Shown here in pieces: positions 53,650 to 62,364 of a stretch of 64,000 nucleotides of DNA. The stretch is taken from positions 62,001 through 126,000 of the forward strand of contig NZ_VOHS01000015.1 of assembly GCF_007896845.1 (NCBI RefSeq). The letters run 5' to 3'. The notes below the pieces were generated by a model. It made no database searches. It worked only from the letters and a program-made list of their open reading frames with translations, and had not been told where the DNA came from. Position numbers and translations under genes: made by a program. Origin of the DNA: Chitinophaga pinensis (GTDB lineage: Bacteria > Bacteroidota > Bacteroidia > Chitinophagales > Chitinophagaceae). The first letter of the stretch is position 1. Every line of letters begins with the position of its first letter.

Positions 53650-56600
53650 TTAGAATTTCAGATTCATACCAAGGGAAATTGTCCTGATGTTTGGATAAGC
53701 AGAACCATTATCTGTGTTCAGCTCAGGATCCCACAGCTTGAATTTGCTGAAAGTAAGCAGGTTGATACCCTGCAGATAAACAGATGCCGCGCGGATACCA
53801 GTTCTGCCCATCATTGCTGTCGGGAAGTTATATGCCAGCTGCGCTGATTTAAGACGCACGAAGCTCACGTCTTTGATCCACCATGAACTTGCCTGCGTAT
53901 TGTTGTTGTTCTCTGCTTCTCCATAAGCCAGTCTCGGATAGAATGCATTGGGATTCGGATTATCTACCGTCCATCTGTCTGTAGCAATCGCATAAGCATT
54001 GGTTACACCACCACCGCCGTTAAACGGTATAATAGCAGAACCTCTCAGCATCCTGTCTGCATCTGAAATACCCTGGAATAATAAACCGAAGCTGAAGCCT
54101 TTATAACCCAGATCAAAACCGAAACCATATACTGTACTTGGTACATCGCCACGACCGATCTTCGTTACATCATAACTGTTGATAATACCATCACCATTCA
54201 GGTCCTTATACTTGATATCACCCGGTTTTACTTTGGATTTATCGCCCGGTACAGCACTCTTGTTTACTTCATCTTCGCTTGCAAATAATCCTTCTGCGAT
54301 ATAACCGTAACGTGCCAGCACGTTGTTACCTCTGTGTTCCATCCATGGATAGTTCTGCGGCGGACGGTCATCTTCGATCAGCTTATCCTTTGTATAGGTA
54401 ATGTTACCTCTCAGTTTTAAGTCTACTGCACCAAAACGTGTAGTGTATTCCAGAGTCGCATCAAAACCTTTATTATCTACAATACCAAGGTTCGCATACG
54501 GCTGGTTTTCCAGTCCCATAAAGTCTACACTGGAAGCACGTTGCAGGAAGATACCAGTACGATGTTCCTTGAACAGGTCCACGATAACAGACAACTGATC
54601 GTTTAATGTACGGAACTCAATACCCAGATCCTGTTTGTTAGATACAGACCATTTTACATTCGTTGCATAACGGTTGATATTGATACCACCAACAAACTGT
54701 GGCACCTGACCATATTTATAGGCATCGTTGTAAGTATTCAGATTCGTGATATATAGGAATCGGTCACCTGCACTACCCAGACCGGTATTACCATTGGAAT
54801 AACGGAATTTCAGGAAGCTGATGGCATTCTTTAATGGTTCAAAGAATTTCTCTTCGGATGCGATCCAGCCTATACCTACCGCCGGGAAGAAACCAAAACG
54901 GTTGCCCGGTGCAAACAGTTCAGATCCGTTATAACCAGCGTTCAGTTCTACGAAATATTTATCTGAGTAAGAATAAGTCACTCTACCCGCGAGACCCAAT
55001 GACCGCTCAGGAATAGAGCTGATGAAATCTCCTGCCAGTGCGTTGGTTCTGTCACTTGAATAGAACAATGCCAGACCACCCAGACGATGTCTGCCAAAAC
55101 TTCTGTCATAATTCAATGATGCCTCTGTATAGAACTTACGGCTTGTCTGACGGCTGCCGGGGCTGTTGTCAAAGCCCAGGTATTGGTTACCGGTGTATGT
55201 TTTCACCAGATTCAGTGTACCATCTGGTTTGTAAGGATTGGTCTGGTCAGGGTAATAAGTATCCTCTCTCTTCGAACGGATGATATTATTCTGATTATAA
55301 GAATCAAATGCGAACATCACGCTGGCCTTTAAACCTTTTGTCAGTGCATCCATATCCTGTGTAGCTCTGATGTTGGAATAAAGCTGATTGCGGAATTCGT
55401 TGGTATAACCTCTGCGGGTGAGGTCTGCATAGGGGTTACGGAAACCTCCGTTGGATGATTGGCCGGGTACGAAACCGCCGGGATACATGATCGGATATGC
55501 TACCGGAGCAGCATCCATTGCACTCTGGAATATGTCTCCGGATGAAATACCCGGGTAGTTACCATTGGAAAAATATCCCTGTAAACCTACGTCCAGCTTT
55601 GTTGTTTTAGTGACACGCAGATTCAGGTTACTGGTGAAGTTGTACCTGTTATATTTCAGGGATGAATTATACTTCGCCAGATCGTCCGTCTTTAGAAAAC
55701 CTGATTCATTATAATAGCCCAGTGATACATAATACTGTGCATTCTCCACACCACCGCTGGCATTCAGATTCGTGCTGCGGGTATGACCGTATTTATTGAA
55801 CACAGCGTCCATCCAGTCTACATTCGGATACAGCAAAGGATCTTTTCCGCTGATCGTATTCTGAATATATTCTTCAGAATATTTCGGGTTCTGATTACGG
55901 GTGGTCAGGGCTTCATTCGCCAGACGCATATAAGAGATACCATCCAGCATTTCCGGGCGACGGGTAAAGGTATTTACACCCTCATTGTAATCCAGATAGA
56001 TCTGTGGTTTACCTACTTTACCAGTTTTAGTTTTAATGAGAATAACGCCATTCGCACCACGTACACCATATACAGCTGTACCTGCTGCATCTTTCAATAC
56101 GGTGAATGATTCAACATCTTCCGGAGAAATATTATTGATAGAACGTTCCACACCGTCAACCAATACCAGCGGACCAGAACTATTCCCATTACCGAAAGTA
56201 GAAATACCTCGTATCCACAGATCAGCAGCACCTCTTCCCGGTTCACCGGAACGTTGTACACCTACCACACCCGCGATACGGCCGGCCAGCATTGTACTGA
56301 TGTTGGCAGTAGGCTGTTTGAATTCTGCAGGTTTGATCTCAGACTGTGCACCTACAAGGCTTACCCTGCGCTGTGTACCGAAACCTACTACTGCCACCTC
56401 ACCCAGAGATTGACTGGCTACTTTCATACGAACCTCTACGCTTGTCTGGCTACCGACAGTTACAGTAGATGTTTCATAACCGATAAAACTAAAACCGATC
56501 ACTGCATCACGTGATTGTACGATCAGTTTGAATTTACCATCGGCACCTGTAGATGTCATTGTGCTGGTACCACGTACTGCTACGCTTACACCCGGCATAG

Positions 56601-57042
56601 GATTACCGCTTTCATCCTTCACCACACCTGACACAACGATGTCTTCGCGGGTGCTCTTAGGAGCAGTTGTTGACGTATTGTTATTAGCCCTGCTGATAAC
56701 AACAATATTATTTACTTCTTCAAAACCTAATTGTTTGTTGCGCAGCAACTGTTCCAATACTACGTCCAGTCTTTCATTGGAGAAAGAGCAGTCGGATATA
56801 GGAAATGATTTTAACAGTTGTTTGTCGTACGCAAAAGCAACTTTGGTGGAAGAGTGCAGCTCTTGTATCGCTGACTCCAGTGAACCGCTTTTCAGACGGA
56901 TCGTAACGTTGGTTTCTTTCAGGATTTGCCCTTTACCTGCATATACAGGCAGGAAAAGAGACGCACTGAGTACTAAGAAGACGATGGACAATGCCCGTCT
57001 TCTGAAGGTCGTGGCAATTTTTTTCATACGTAGTTTAGGCAT
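53650..57042 (-). CDS. SusC/RagA-family receptor with STN domain (mannan locus)
   Basis: 1130-aa outer-membrane TonB-dependent receptor. Start at 57042 (Met6 at 57027, MKKIATTFRRR, also possible). Signal/anchor to about residue 36, STN domain (about 45-117, SGSLESAIQELHSSTKVAFAYD), carboxypeptidase-like domain (GRT-type ESGNPMPGVSVAVRG, about 134-208), plug (LGEVAVVGFGTQRRVSLVGA, GPLVLVDGVERSINN, VESFTVLKDAAGTAVYGVRG) and barrel ending LGMNLKF. The STN domain fits signalling through the FecR encoded upstream. Probably imports mannan oligosaccharides with the adjacent SusD. Confidence 0.95.
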   Translation of the reverse strand: MPKLRMKKIATTFRRRALSIVFLVLSASLFLPVYAGKGQILKETNVTIRLKSGSLESAIQELHSSTKVAFAYDKQLLKSFPISDCSFSNERLDVVLEQLLRNKQLGFEEVNNIVVISRANNNTSTTAPKSTREDIVVSGVVKDESGNPMPGVSVAVRGTSTMTSTGADGKFKLIVQSRDAVIGFSFIGYETSTVTVGSQTSVEVRMKVASQSLGEVAVVGFGTQRRVSLVGAQSEIKPAEFKQPTANISTMLAGRIAGVVGVQRSGEPGRGAADLWIRGISTFGNGNSSGPLVLVDGVERSINNISPEDVESFTVLKDAAGTAVYGVRGANGVILIKTKTGKVGKPQIYLDYNEGVNTFTRRPEMLDGISYMRLANEALTTRNQNPKYSEEYIQNTISGKDPLLYPNVDWMDAVFNKYGHTRSTNLNASGGVENAQYYVSLGYYNESGFLKTDDLAKYNSSLKYNRYNFTSNLNLRVTKTTKLDVGLQGYFSNGNYPGISSGDIFQSAMDAAPVAYPIMYPGGFVPGQSSNGGFRNPYADLTRRGYTNEFRNQLYSNIRATQDMDALTKGLKASVMFAFDSYNQNNIIRSKREDTYYPDQTNPYKPDGTLNLVKTYTGNQYLGFDNSPGSRQTSRKFYTEASLNYDRSFGRHRLGGLALFYSSDRTNALAGDFISSIPERSLGLAGRVTYSYSDKYFVELNAGYNGSELFAPGNRFGFFPAVGIGWIASEEKFFEPLKNAISFLKFRYSNGNTGLGSAGDRFLYITNLNTYNDAYKYGQVPQFVGGININRYATNVKWSVSNKQDLGIEFRTLNDQLSVIVDLFKEHRTGIFLQRASSVDFMGLENQPYANLGIVDNKGFDATLEYTTRFGAVDLKLRGNITYTKDKLIEDDRPPQNYPWMEHRGNNVLARYGYIAEGLFASEDEVNKSAVPGDKSKVKPGDIKYKDLNGDGIINSYDVTKIGRGDVPSTVYGFGFDLGYKGFSFGLLFQGISDADRMLRGSAIIPFNGGGGVTNAYAIATDRWTVDNPNPNAFYPRLAYGEAENNNNTQASSWWIKDVSFVRLKSAQLAYNFPTAMMGRTGIRAASVYLQGINLLTFSKFKLWDPELNTDNGSAYPNIRTISLGMNLKF

Positions 57043-57125
57043 TAGAATGTTACGTTAGTTGGAACTCCCGTCACAGTGGTTGCTTACAGTTTTTGCTTTG
57101 TGATTTTTGCTGATGCTGATGGCAT

Positions 57126-58061
57126 TTATTCATACAGTGTGACCTCGTGGCCGGTCACTTTTATTTTCAGATGATGGATGGCTGCCAGTACTTCCGCGGC
57201 TTTCACAGGTTCCATAGCGGCAGACAATTCGGTGGTATACCTCGTCTCCCGGATACGCTGTACGGCTGTTGTCAGGGTAATACCGTAATTCTTCTGCATC
57301 AGAACGACCATATCTTCAAAGGAGGCATCATTCAGCACTAATGTGCCCTGCTGCCATCCCAGCAGACTGTTATCCAGCGCATCAACAGAAACGGTACCCT
57401 TCTGGCGGTCATAGGTCAGTGCTTCGTTTTTCACCAATACGTCCGCTTTGCTGTTCTCCCTTGCTACACTTACTTTACCGTCGGTAACGGCTACGCTCAT
57501 TTTATGCAGTGATTTATAGGCGCTGACATTAAAAGAGGTACCGAGTACCGTTGTGGTCAGCGGACCGCTCTCCACAATAAATGGTACATCAGGATTGCCC
57601 TTTACTTCAAAAAAGACCTCTCCGTCCACGATGTCCAGTCTTCTTTCCCGATCCATATTTTCAGGTATACGGATAGTAGAACCGGCATTCAGCATCAGGC
57701 GGGAGCCATCTGCCAGCTGAATGGTCTTTTTCTGACCAATAGCGGTGGTAACGGTGGTATAGGCTGTTCCGGATGACTTCCTCATTAGAAAATAACCGGT
57801 CAGGCCGCCTGCAATTAATACAGCGACCGCGGCCGCAGCAGCCAGATTTCTTTTCAGATAGTGTACCTTGCGGGTATGGATCTCTGGCTGGATCTTGTTC
57901 CAGATCTCCAGCCGGATATGCTCTTCTTCCGTGGAATTCAATGATGTTACAGGCTCATTGTCAAAGGATTGATACCAATTTTCAATAACGTTATTTTCCT
58001 TTTCCTTCGCCTGCCCCAACAGATATTGCCGGAGTATGCGTTTCAGTTTCTCAGTTTCCAA
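57126..58061 (-). CDS. FecR-family anti-sigma factor (mannan locus)
   Basis: 311-aa membrane regulator: cytoplasmic N-terminus, one transmembrane helix (about 71-91, Ala/Val-rich), periplasmic FecR domain (IQLADGSRLMLNAGSTIRIP, LDIVDGEVFFEVKGNPDVPF, VLGTSFNVSAY) and a C-terminal DUF4974 region. It controls the ECF sigma encoded 231 bp upstream. Between the two genes lies a long hairpin. SusC follows after 83 bp. Confidence 0.94.
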   Translation of the reverse strand: METEKLKRILRQYLLGQAKEKENNVIENWYQSFDNEPVTSLNSTEEEHIRLEIWNKIQPEIHTRKVHYLKRNLAAAAAVAVLIAGGLTGYFLMRKSSGTAYTTVTTAIGQKKTIQLADGSRLMLNAGSTIRIPENMDRERRLDIVDGEVFFEVKGNPDVPFIVESGPLTTTVLGTSFNVSAYKSLHKMSVAVTDGKVSVARENSKADVLVKNEALTYDRQKGTVSVDALDNSLLGWQQGTLVLNDASFEDMVVLMQKNYGITLTTAVQRIRETRYTTELSAAMEPVKAAEVLAAIHHLKIKVTGHEVTLYE

Positions 58062-58151
58062 AATGTGGACGTTTTAATAGCTTATCCGGAAAAAAGAAGT
58101 TTGGTACTAGTCCTCTGAAAAAAAAATTTTCCGACACTTATAAGGGACTTA

Positions 58152-58175
58152 ATAGTCTGACTATAGTCAGACTAT
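58152..58175. repeat. 24-bp perfect palindrome overlapping the hairpin arm
   Basis: Bases 58152-58175 read the same on both strands (ATAGTCTGACTA and its complement). The right 15 bases are also the outer part of the left arm of the 40-bp hairpin, so the two foldings compete. Could also be a protein-binding dyad. Confidence 0.75.
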
Positions 58176-58243
58176 ACTCATCTTACGCTAATGCTACGTT
58201 TTGAACGTAGCACTAGCGTAAGATGAGTATAGCCTAACTATAG
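58161..58243 (-). repeat. 40-bp hairpin between the ECF sigma and fecR genes
   Basis: Arms 58161-58200 and 58204-58243 with a 3-nt loop. On the plus strand three positions are A-C mismatches (58168/58236, 58171/58233, 58191/58213); on the minus strand, the one transcribed from sigma to fecR, all three become G-U pairs, so the RNA helix is continuous over 40 bp. This could be a transcription or processing signal separating sigma and fecR expression. There is no T-run directly after the stem; a T9 tract occurs about 35 bp further on. Confidence 0.85.
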
Positions 58244-58292
58244 AAGAAGGCCCATAATACTGTATATCAATAAATTACAAGGAAACAGCAGC

Positions 58293-58886
58293 TTATTTCA
58301 GATAGTAGAAAATATAAGCCAGCATAAACGCCCAATCCCCTGAAGAACTACTTTTCAGAGAACTACGCATCCTGCGCAGGGCTTCGGTCAGTTGATTTTT
58401 GACCGTTTGTTCAGAAAGGTTCAGTTTACGGGCTATTTCAGCAATGGAAAGGTCTTCTTCCCGGCTCATCCGGAAAATTTGTTGCATACGGGTGGGTAGT
58501 TGACCGACAGCCGCAGCAATATTAGCGGTCAATTCTTTTGTTTCCAGCCGGTCAGTGGATTCGTGGCTATCTAATACGTCAAAGAAGGCCAGTTTTTTGA
58601 TTTCTGCCGCACTAAAGGCATAGTGACTGATCACCCGGTATTTGATAGCGGCGTGCAGATATCTGGCGAATTCTCCCTCTTTAAATACAGGTATTTCCCG
58701 ACGTCTGCGCCAAAGGCTCAGCATCACCTCCTGTACAAGGTCTTTTGCATCATCTGCATCAACCCGCTGGCAGGCCCTGGTATAGAGTGATTTCCAGTAA
58801 CGGTTGTACAGGGTCCCGAAAGCAGCGGTATCATCTTCTTTAAGCAGCTGTAGCAAGTCCCCATCACTGATATGCGTTTCGAACAT
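58293..58886 (-). CDS. ECF-type RNA polymerase sigma-70 factor (mannan locus)
   Basis: 197-aa ECF sigma factor. Region 2 (about 20-95): LYNRYWKSLYTRACQR, DAKDLVQEVMLSLWRRR. Region 4 (about 130-185): LPTRMQQIFRMSREEDLSIAE, a helix-turn-helix with LNLSEQTVKNQLTEALRRM. A hydrophobic tail (WAFMLAYIFYYLK) occurs in many Bacteroidota ECFs. It heads the series sigma, FecR, SusC, SusD, GH76 and would activate it when the receptor senses mannan (family knowledge plus inference). Confidence 0.95.
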   Translation of the reverse strand: MFETHISDGDLLQLLKEDDTAAFGTLYNRYWKSLYTRACQRVDADDAKDLVQEVMLSLWRRRREIPVFKEGEFARYLHAAIKYRVISHYAFSAAEIKKLAFFDVLDSHESTDRLETKELTANIAAAVGQLPTRMQQIFRMSREEDLSIAEIARKLNLSEQTVKNQLTEALRRMRSSLKSSSSGDWAFMLAYIFYYLK

Positions 58887-58947
58887 CTTGAACTTCGTGA
58901 GCCGTAAAGAAAGCGCGAATTACCCAAGAAAACAAGTGCAGAAGGTA

Positions 58948-59940
58948 TCAGACCGGTAATTTTTCTCCGATCTTCCTGCTTTCCAGCCGTCCATTTATCG
59001 AGCCCTGCCTTTCCAGCTCGTGTAAAACACGAATCGGATCTCCCATGGGCTCGTCAGCCAGATCAAAAGTGCCATAATGCATCGGGATCATCACACGGGC
59101 ATGCATATCATTTGCCCCCTTGACCGCATTCGCAGGAGAAACATGGCTCTGGGACATAAACCATTCTGGCTTATAAGCACCAATTCCAATAATACAATAA
59201 TCTATTTCGGGAAATATCCTGCCTGCATCGGCAAAGTGACTGCCATATCCGGAATCGGCAGCAAAATAAATCGTCTTTCCACCGGCCTGTAATACATAAG
59301 CTCCCCACAACTGCGTATTCTCATCCCGCAATCCTCTTTTCGTCCAGTGACGGGCAGGCAGATAATAAATACGGATACGCTCATCGGTCTGATACTGCTG
59401 ATACCATCCCGCTGTCTGTATCTTTTCACTGCCGGTAAAACCGGATAAAAGCCCCTCCATTTTAAGTCCGCTCAGATAGGTTGCATCAGGGTTCTGTTTA
59501 GCCACCAGCTGCAGACTGTGTTTATCACAATGGTCAAGGTGATTGTGCGAGATCAACACATAATCCAGTCCGGTTAAATGACCGGGATCTATGGGAAACG
59601 GTACGTACCTTTTTATCAGGGGAATATTATAAAAAACAGGATCGATCAATATATTCACGCCACCAAGACGGATGAAGAAAGTAGCATGTCCAAGCCACAC
59701 AATACAATCATCTTTGGAATGAATAAAAGACTCATCATGCTCAACGGGTGGGTGCCAGATTTCCGCCTGCTTCTCCGCTTTCTGCGGATTACGCTGGAAC
59801 TTCCATTTCAACACTTCCATCAGAGAATAACGGTGTGGAAATTCATAGTTGACAAATCTGCCGTGATCATCGACAGGTGTTCCTTTCCATTCAAAAGGTA
59901 ATTGCATGCCGGGCAAAGCCGGATTCTGGACATATTCCAT
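58948..59940 (-). CDS. MBL-fold metallo-hydrolase (NAPE-PLD/UlaG-like)
   Basis: 330-aa metallo-beta-lactamase-fold enzyme. Zinc motif HNHLDH after the beta-strand VLISHNHLDHCD, further ligands in FAADSGYGSHF and MIPMHYGTFDLAD, with the N-terminal VWLGHATFFIRLGGVNILIDPVF pattern of this branch. No signal peptide is apparent. Substrate unknown; related enzymes cleave phospholipid-type or lactone substrates. It is 46 bp after the serine hydrolase gene on the same strand, so both may share a transcript. Confidence 0.92.
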   Translation of the reverse strand: MEYVQNPALPGMQLPFEWKGTPVDDHGRFVNYEFPHRYSLMEVLKWKFQRNPQKAEKQAEIWHPPVEHDESFIHSKDDCIVWLGHATFFIRLGGVNILIDPVFYNIPLIKRYVPFPIDPGHLTGLDYVLISHNHLDHCDKHSLQLVAKQNPDATYLSGLKMEGLLSGFTGSEKIQTAGWYQQYQTDERIRIYYLPARHWTKRGLRDENTQLWGAYVLQAGGKTIYFAADSGYGSHFADAGRIFPEIDYCIIGIGAYKPEWFMSQSHVSPANAVKGANDMHARVMIPMHYGTFDLADEPMGDPIRVLHELERQGSINGRLESRKIGEKLPV

Positions 59941-59986
59941 AACTGCTATTGATTCGTATCATATCAAATATACGCTTTCGCAGCCG

Positions 59987-61060
59987 TTATCTGCCATAAC
60001 GCTGCCGCAGCTCATCCAGCAGCACAGCAATCCCTTCCTGCGTAGCTTCCGCTGCCGCATTGATAAAAATGATATAAGCCCTGTCTGCCTCCCGGATGAT
60101 CTGCACTTTCGTAATAAAAGCACCCGCATTTCCCTCGTTTGTTGCAATATGGTGCCCGGTCTCTTTGTCCGTCACATTGAACCAGCCATAAGAAAAAGCC
60201 GGCATGCCATACAACAACTGCTCAAAGGTCTTTTTGGGCAATATGTCCGTCTTTCCTTTCAGGCCCTTTAACTGCAACTGTATAAAATGAATATACTGTT
60301 CCAGTGACACATTGATGTTTCCTGCTGCCAGCAGCCAGTTCATTTTATAATTCTCCAACGGCCCCAATGGTTGCAGCTTGTCATCATGTCCCCATGGTTG
60401 GGTGGTATCTTTCAGATTGGGATAATCAAAGCGAAAATCAATATCCAGCTGTTTGCCAAGATCAGCCACCAGTTCTTTATAGGATTTCCCGGATGCTTTT
60501 TCCAGCATCAATCCCGCCATAATATAGTCTACATTGGAAGGCGTCAGTCCGTTGGCATCCGGTTTCATGGGTTCCTGTGTCAGAAAGTTGGCGGCCAGTT
60601 GTTTCCGCTGACTGGCATAATCGCCATGCAGATCACGGAATGCCGGCGTAGGTGTGTTATAAGTATACCCCTGTACCCTTCCGCGGAAAGTCAGCAGATT
60701 AGCCAGTGTCACCGTATCATACACATATCTCGTACGCCAGCGCAGCTCAGGAAATAAGGTCAGAAAAGTCGTATTCCACTGTATCTTCTTTTCCTTCACC
60801 AGCATTGCCGCAATAAACGCAGTAATCGCTTTGGTATTGGATCCGATATGAAAATGATCGCCCGGTTTTACTGACAGGTCTGTATCGATACGTCTTACAC
60901 CCATCGTATGACAGGCCAGCACACTATCCGAAGAAACGACAGCAACAGCCAGAGCAGGAATCTTGTATTGCTGACGCACACTATCAGCGAAGGCAACAAG
61001 GGATTGTCCGCGGACAATCACCGGCAACAAAAGGAAAATGAAAGGAAACAAACGTCTCAT
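59987..61060 (-). CDS. Serine hydrolase of the beta-lactamase class C/DD-peptidase fold
   Basis: 357-aa exported protein with a signal peptide (1-18, ending VRGQ). The catalytic SxxK motif is in IGSNTKAITAFI (Ser-Asn-Thr-Lys), and NVDYIMAGLMLEKASGKSY fits the YxN-region of the family. The third motif is not clear. Members include esterases and D-peptidases; the substrate is unknown. Nine bases separate it from the 3' end of the broken lactonase gene upstream, so they probably form a transcription unit. Confidence 0.88.
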   Translation of the reverse strand: MRRLFPFIFLLLPVIVRGQSLVAFADSVRQQYKIPALAVAVVSSDSVLACHTMGVRRIDTDLSVKPGDHFHIGSNTKAITAFIAAMLVKEKKIQWNTTFLTLFPELRWRTRYVYDTVTLANLLTFRGRVQGYTYNTPTPAFRDLHGDYASQRKQLAANFLTQEPMKPDANGLTPSNVDYIMAGLMLEKASGKSYKELVADLGKQLDIDFRFDYPNLKDTTQPWGHDDKLQPLGPLENYKMNWLLAAGNINVSLEQYIHFIQLQLKGLKGKTDILPKKTFEQLLYGMPAFSYGWFNVTDKETGHHIATNEGNAGAFITKVQIIREADRAYIIFINAAAEATQEGIAVLLDELRQRYGR

Positions 61061-61069
61061 GTACAGGGA

Positions 61070-62196
61070 TCAGTTATGGTATGTTTTTATTTGTAAGCTC
61101 GAAGGACCTGTCATCTTTATTTTTACACCGGTATTGGTCAGGCGGCCGGTCTGTATATTCCTGCGGAATACAACCACATCGCCACTGATCTGGTTGGCTA
61201 CCAGTAAGAATTTACCGGAAGGATCGATCAGGAAATTACGCGGGTGTTCTCCTAAAGTTGACTGATACGCCACAAAGGTAAGACGTCCGTCATCACCAAT
61301 ACGATAAATGGCAATATTATTTTCATCACCGCGATTGGACGCATACAAAAACGTCCGTCGGGCGAAATATGTATATCCGCGCTGTTATAAAAATCATAGG
61401 GTTCTTTACCATGCGTCATCATACGTTGTATACTATCCAGCTGCCCGTCCGCATAACTCCAGACACTCACCGCTCCTGCCATCTCTTCTATACAATAAGC
61501 ATATTTCCCGTTAGGATGAAAGGTAAAATGGCGTGGTCCGCTACCGGGTACGGCACGTACAAAACTATCCGGTTGTAAAGGCTGTGATTGCGACGCGTCA
61601 AAGCGGTAACGCCTGATCTTATCCGCTCCCAGATCAGGAGAAAAGACGTAACGATAGTCAGGAGAAAATACCGTCGAATGGATATGTGCTGTTTTTTGTC
61701 TGCCGGTATCTATACTATGATCAGTAAACGGGATCACTTTTACTCCCGGCGCAATCGTACCATCTGCGTTTAAAGGAAATACCGCAATACTCCCACCGGT
61801 ATAGTTCCCATTCACCAGCCAATGTCCGCTTTTATCTACCGTCAGGTATACCGGATTTTCCCCGCCACTATCCTGTTTACTCAGTAAAGAGATCCTTTGC
61901 TGCTTCCTGTCAAACACATAACTACTCACACTTCCCATACCGGCGGTACGGGTTTCGCTACAGGCATAAATGTATTGTCCGTCCTGAGAAAGCACGAGAT
62001 AAGAAGGATTCAGGATCGCGGCATAGGTACAGACTTTTGTCAGCTGACCGGTCTGCATATTCATCCGGTAAACGTAAATACCGTCTTTATCCTTTGCCGC
62101 ATTATAAGAACCAACGAATAAATAAGTAGTCTGACTATAGGAAAGAAGATGGGCAAACAATGCCAATAATAGCAACAATGTGGAACGTTTCAGCAA
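61070..62196 (-). pseudogene. Lactonase-family (6-phosphogluconolactonase-like) beta-propeller gene, frameshifted
   Basis: Seven-bladed beta-propeller lactonase with a signal peptide (1-20, LLSYSQ). Blade motifs such as PSYLVLSQDGQYIYAC, PRHFTFHPNGKYAY and DIHISPDGRF are intact, then the frame breaks at a run of five Ts (plus-strand As at 61347-61351). Adding one T restores RFLYASNRGDENNIAIYRI and continues in the other frame to the stop at 61070 (LIDPSGKFLLVANQ). The joined product would be about 375 aa, normal for the family; as read it ends early, losing the last two blades. A base error, a real mutation or slippage could explain it. Confidence 0.88.
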
Positions 62197-62261
62197 AATG
62201 TGTGTGATTTACGGGTCAGGAATCGATATGCCTGACAAAGATACTATTTGCGGGATTCCGT

Positions 62262-62307
62262 TTTCAGACTTTTTACCGGATGAAACATACACGGTAAAAA
62301 GTCTGAA
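62262..62307. repeat. 17-bp inverted repeat between the lactonase and M1 peptidase genes
   Basis: Arms 62262-62278 and 62292-62307/8 pair perfectly (TTTCAGACTTTTTACCG), loop about 13 nt. It lies 58 bp after the M1 peptidase stop and 66 bp before the lactonase start. T residues are inside the stem, not after it, so a standard terminator is uncertain; a terminator or regulatory hairpin both fit. Confidence 0.55.
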
Positions 62308-62364
62308 AGCGGCCATCCTATGTCCTTGCTTCAATAATAGCCGGAAGCAGGAATGATCACTTTA

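Noticed and set aside
62262..62307. Standard intrinsic terminator for the M1 peptidase
   Set aside because: The stem is good but no T-run follows on the minus strand; listed as an inverted repeat of uncertain role instead.
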